From assembly GCA_024278035.1 (NCBI GenBank), contig JAJRUA010000465.1, forward strand, positions 1 to 6,128: DNA of 6,128 nucleotides, given 5' to 3'. Source of the DNA: Planctomycetota bacterium (GTDB lineage: Bacteria > Planctomycetota > Planctomycetia > Pirellulales > Lacipirellulaceae). Below the pieces are notes generated by a model. It searched no databases and was not told the origin of the DNA. It was given only the letters and a program-made list of their open reading frames with translations. The number at the start of each line of letters is the position of its first letter. Position 1 is the stretch's first letter. Made by a program: the position numbers and the translations under genes. Of the stretch, positions 4,386-6,128 are shown one piece after another.

Positions 4386-6128
4386 TTGTTTGAACTGGCT
4401 CTCTCAACGCCTGACCGCTACTTGCTAGCACCGCTGGCATCTGCGGGTTGCGTAGTGACACGCACTCCGAGTGGCGTGTGGGCAATCGAACCGACGGCTC
4501 CGGAGCGAACCGTCGCTGCGATTGCAGTGGCGCCCGTGGATGGCAAAGTGCAATTAAAGACGGGCCTTCGCCTAGCGACGTTCGATGGCTTAGCGCAACC
4601 GGTCGATTGGCGTACCGACACCGTGGCGCTACCCGTTCGTCTGATTGCTGAAGGTGCCCATGCCGAGATTGTTGCGAGCGAAGCCCAAGGGAAGTGGCGG
4701 CAGGGCCTCGAGCAGCTTCATCTTACAAAGGAATTGCCCAAGGGCGATAGCGCGGCGGTGGCCGGGCCTGCGCCGCGTACCTTGACCCGTTGGCTGGAGG
4801 CCCTCGCGTCGCTCAATCGGTGGGACGCCGCTTCGCCTGAGTTTTTTCGTGATGCGGCACAGTTGGTAGTCGATCCGATTGGCCTCGATGCGTCGTTTAT
4901 TTTGCGACATCATGGTGGTTCGTGGGATGTACTGGCTGCCCATTTGCCGCATCCCGAGTGGGGCGTTTGGCTGGATGTGGCGGTGGCCGATTGCCTGCTC
5001 GAGAGTGCCGAAACTTGGTTTCGGCCTGCTGAGGCGATCGGTAGCCGAGGCACCCCGCCAGCGGTCGTTGCCCCTTGGTTCAACGCCCAGGGGGAACTCG
5101 CCGGAGCGGTGGTGGGGCTTCGGTATTTGCACGAAAAAAATGCTCGCCGTGGTGTGCGGCATCTCGAAGCCAATCTTGTACGACTACTAGCCGACGCGAT
5201 CACGGCGGGCCAAGCCCGCCGGCAACACGAAGCCGAATCGGCACGGCGCCGGACGTTGCTCGAACATGCCTTCACACCGGCTCTGGCTGAGCGAATCGAA
5301 AGCGATCCCCGACTGCTCGATGGCCAAGACCGTGAGGTGTCGCTCTTGTTCGCGGATTTACGCGACTTTAGCCACCTGTTTTATGAGCCCCATGCCGGCG
5401 GATTAGGCCCCGTGCGGGCTTACGAACTGGTCGCCGATGTGATGGATGCTCTTACCGCTACGGTGCTGGACGCGGGAGGCATCGTCATCGACTACTACGG
5501 AGATGGCCTGGCCGCGATGTGGAACGCACCGTTCGACCAACCCGACCATGCCGAACGCGCTTGTCGGGTCGGGCTAGCCATGATCGAAGCGCTGAGGCCC
5601 GTTTCACAGAATTGGCGAGAAGAACTAGGGCATCCGCTTGAGCTAGGGATCGGAGTTCATACGGGCCCGGTTCGGGTTGGTAACATCGGCAGCCGCTGGA
5701 AGCAAAAATACGGGGCGCGTGGCATTACGGTGAATCTAGCGAGTCGCGTCGAACAGGCGACCAAGCGATTCGGAGTTCCGCTCGTTATAACCGAAGCAAC
5801 TGCCGACCGACTTCCATCCTCCATGCGATCGCAGCGACTTTGCAAGGCAAGACTCGCCGGCGTGATTGAAGAAATCAATCTCTATTCCGTTCAGCCAGCC
5901 GACGGCAGCACGGAGAACGGCGAGAGCTATGCGGAGGCGCTCGCTCTGTTTGAAGCAGGCCGACTCGATGCTTCGCTTCGTCGGTTGACGCTCGGTCCCT
6001 TAGCCAACACTCCCGGGCCCGCAATTTTCCTAGCAGAGCAAGTCCGAACCGCCCGCGACCAACAGCGAGGCCGCCGCGCCGCGGACCGAACGGCCAGCCC
6101 AACGGGGCCGTCCATAATCGACTTCGCC
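4386..6128 (+). CDS. Class III adenylate/guanylate cyclase with GAF-like domain (3' end outside window)
   Basis: An open frame of 581 codons from TTG 4386 to the window edge, with no stop reached. It is missed if an ATG is required, because the first in-frame ATG lies inside the catalytic domain. Residues 1-110 weakly recall a degenerate FHA domain (ELALSTPDRYLLAPL, then TPSGVWAIEP). Residues about 144-250 look like a GAF domain, followed by an Arg/Glu/Ala-rich helix to about 310. Residues about 317-500 are the cyclase domain: metal-binding Asp324 and Asp373 in LLFADLRDFS and DYYGDG, and transition-state Asn450 and Arg454 in TVNLASR. The usual purine-selecting Lys and Thr/Asp are replaced by Asp369 and Gly443, so ATP versus GTP use cannot be read. 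A helical tail (YAEALALFEAGRLD) follows. No signal peptide or membrane helix, so it is cytoplasmic. The start is uncertain: TTG 4386 keeps the FHA-like beginning, GTG 4455 is the alternative, and the frame is open back to 4338. It is divergent from an operon encoding a cNMP-binding redox protein, its plausible effector. Confidence 0.88.
   Translation, partial: MFELALSTPDRYLLAPLASAGCVVTRTPSGVWAIEPTAPERTVAAIAVAPVDGKVQLKTGLRLATFDGLAQPVDWRTDTVALPVRLIAEGAHAEIVASEAQGKWRQGLEQLHLTKELPKGDSAAVAGPAPRTLTRWLEALASLNRWDAASPEFFRDAAQLVVDPIGLDASFILRHHGGSWDVLAAHLPHPEWGVWLDVAVADCLLESAETWFRPAEAIGSRGTPPAVVAPWFNAQGELAGAVVGLRYLHEKNARRGVRHLEANLVRLLADAITAGQARRQHEAESARRRTLLEHAFTPALAERIESDPRLLDGQDREVSLLFADLRDFSHLFYEPHAGGLGPVRAYELVADVMDALTATVLDAGGIVIDYYGDGLAAMWNAPFDQPDHAERACRVGLAMIEALRPVSQNWREELGHPLELGIGVHTGPVRVGNIGSRWKQKYGARGITVNLASRVEQATKRFGVPLVITEATADRLPSSMRSQRLCKARLAGVIEEINLYSVQPADGSTENGESYAEALALFEAGRLDASLRRLTLGPLANTPGPAIFLAEQVRTARDQQRGRRAADRTASPTGPSIIDFA
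4422..4429 (+). repeat. TTGCTAGC copy 3, at the 5' end of the cyclase frame
   Basis: Third copy of the octamer, 91 bases after the second. It falls inside the cyclase coding region if translation begins at TTG 4386, but upstream of it if translation begins at GTG 4455. Confidence 0.3.

Noticed and set aside
4051..4485. Minus-strand open frame of 144 codons across the divergent region
   Set aside because: It overlaps the N-terminal coding part of the oxidoreductase in another frame and the start of the cyclase. Its translation is Arg/Ser/Pro-rich and unlike a folded protein.
4629..5162. Minus-strand open frame of 177 codons
   Set aside because: Antisense to the GAF-like part of the cyclase gene; low-complexity Arg/Pro-rich translation without domains.
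5203..5221. Strong hairpin, 8-bp GC stem with CAA loop (CGGCGGGC / GCCCGCCG)
   Set aside because: It lies within the cyclase coding region between GAF and catalytic domains, has no following T run, and the frame reads through it as a plausible helix. Probably a by-product of codon choice.

Overview
The window most resembles a planctomycete (Pirellulaceae-like) chromosome segment. This is inferred from moderately GC-rich coding sequence, weak or absent Shine-Dalgarno signals at several starts, and above all gene content: a soluble GAF-plus-class-III cyclase of the type common in that group, and a redox operon fusing cyclic-nucleotide-binding domains to a DmsB/NrfC-like four-cluster ferredoxin. 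The taxon is an inference from memory of such families, not a search result.

Layout. Four genes lie head to tail on the minus strand from about 4202 down to the left edge: a membrane-anchored FAD/NAD(P) oxidoreductase with a C-terminal plant-type [2Fe-2S] domain (4202-2895), an exported tetraheme cytochrome c (2887-1871), a soluble protein with two cyclic-nucleotide-binding domains and four [4Fe-4S] motifs (1850-165), and the first 52 codons of a membrane protein (158-1, cut by the window edge). Gaps are 7, 20 and 6 bases, and one ribosome-binding site overlaps the upstream stop codon, so they are very probably one operon. Across a 183-base divergent intergenic region (4203-4385) a long plus-strand gene runs off the right edge (from about 4386 to 6128). 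It encodes a degenerate FHA-like N-terminus, a GAF-like domain and a class III nucleotide cyclase catalytic domain.

How the genes may work together. The oxidoreductase can take electrons from NAD(P)H through FAD to a [2Fe-2S] centre on the cytoplasmic face. The four-cluster protein is a cytoplasmic electron wire carrying nucleotide-sensor domains. The tetraheme cytochrome sits outside the cytoplasmic membrane, and the truncated membrane protein is a candidate for the transmembrane step. A cyclase encoded back to back with a cyclic-nucleotide-binding redox protein suggests a self-contained module in which a second messenger made by one side gates electron flow through the other. The fusion and the gene order are seen directly; the gating idea is inference.

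The divergent region contains three copies of the octamer TTGCTAGC (one inverted), two copies of ACCGGTAC 19 bases apart, and a pyrimidine tract, none of which I can assign to a known regulator. No RNA gene, mobile element or CRISPR array was seen.
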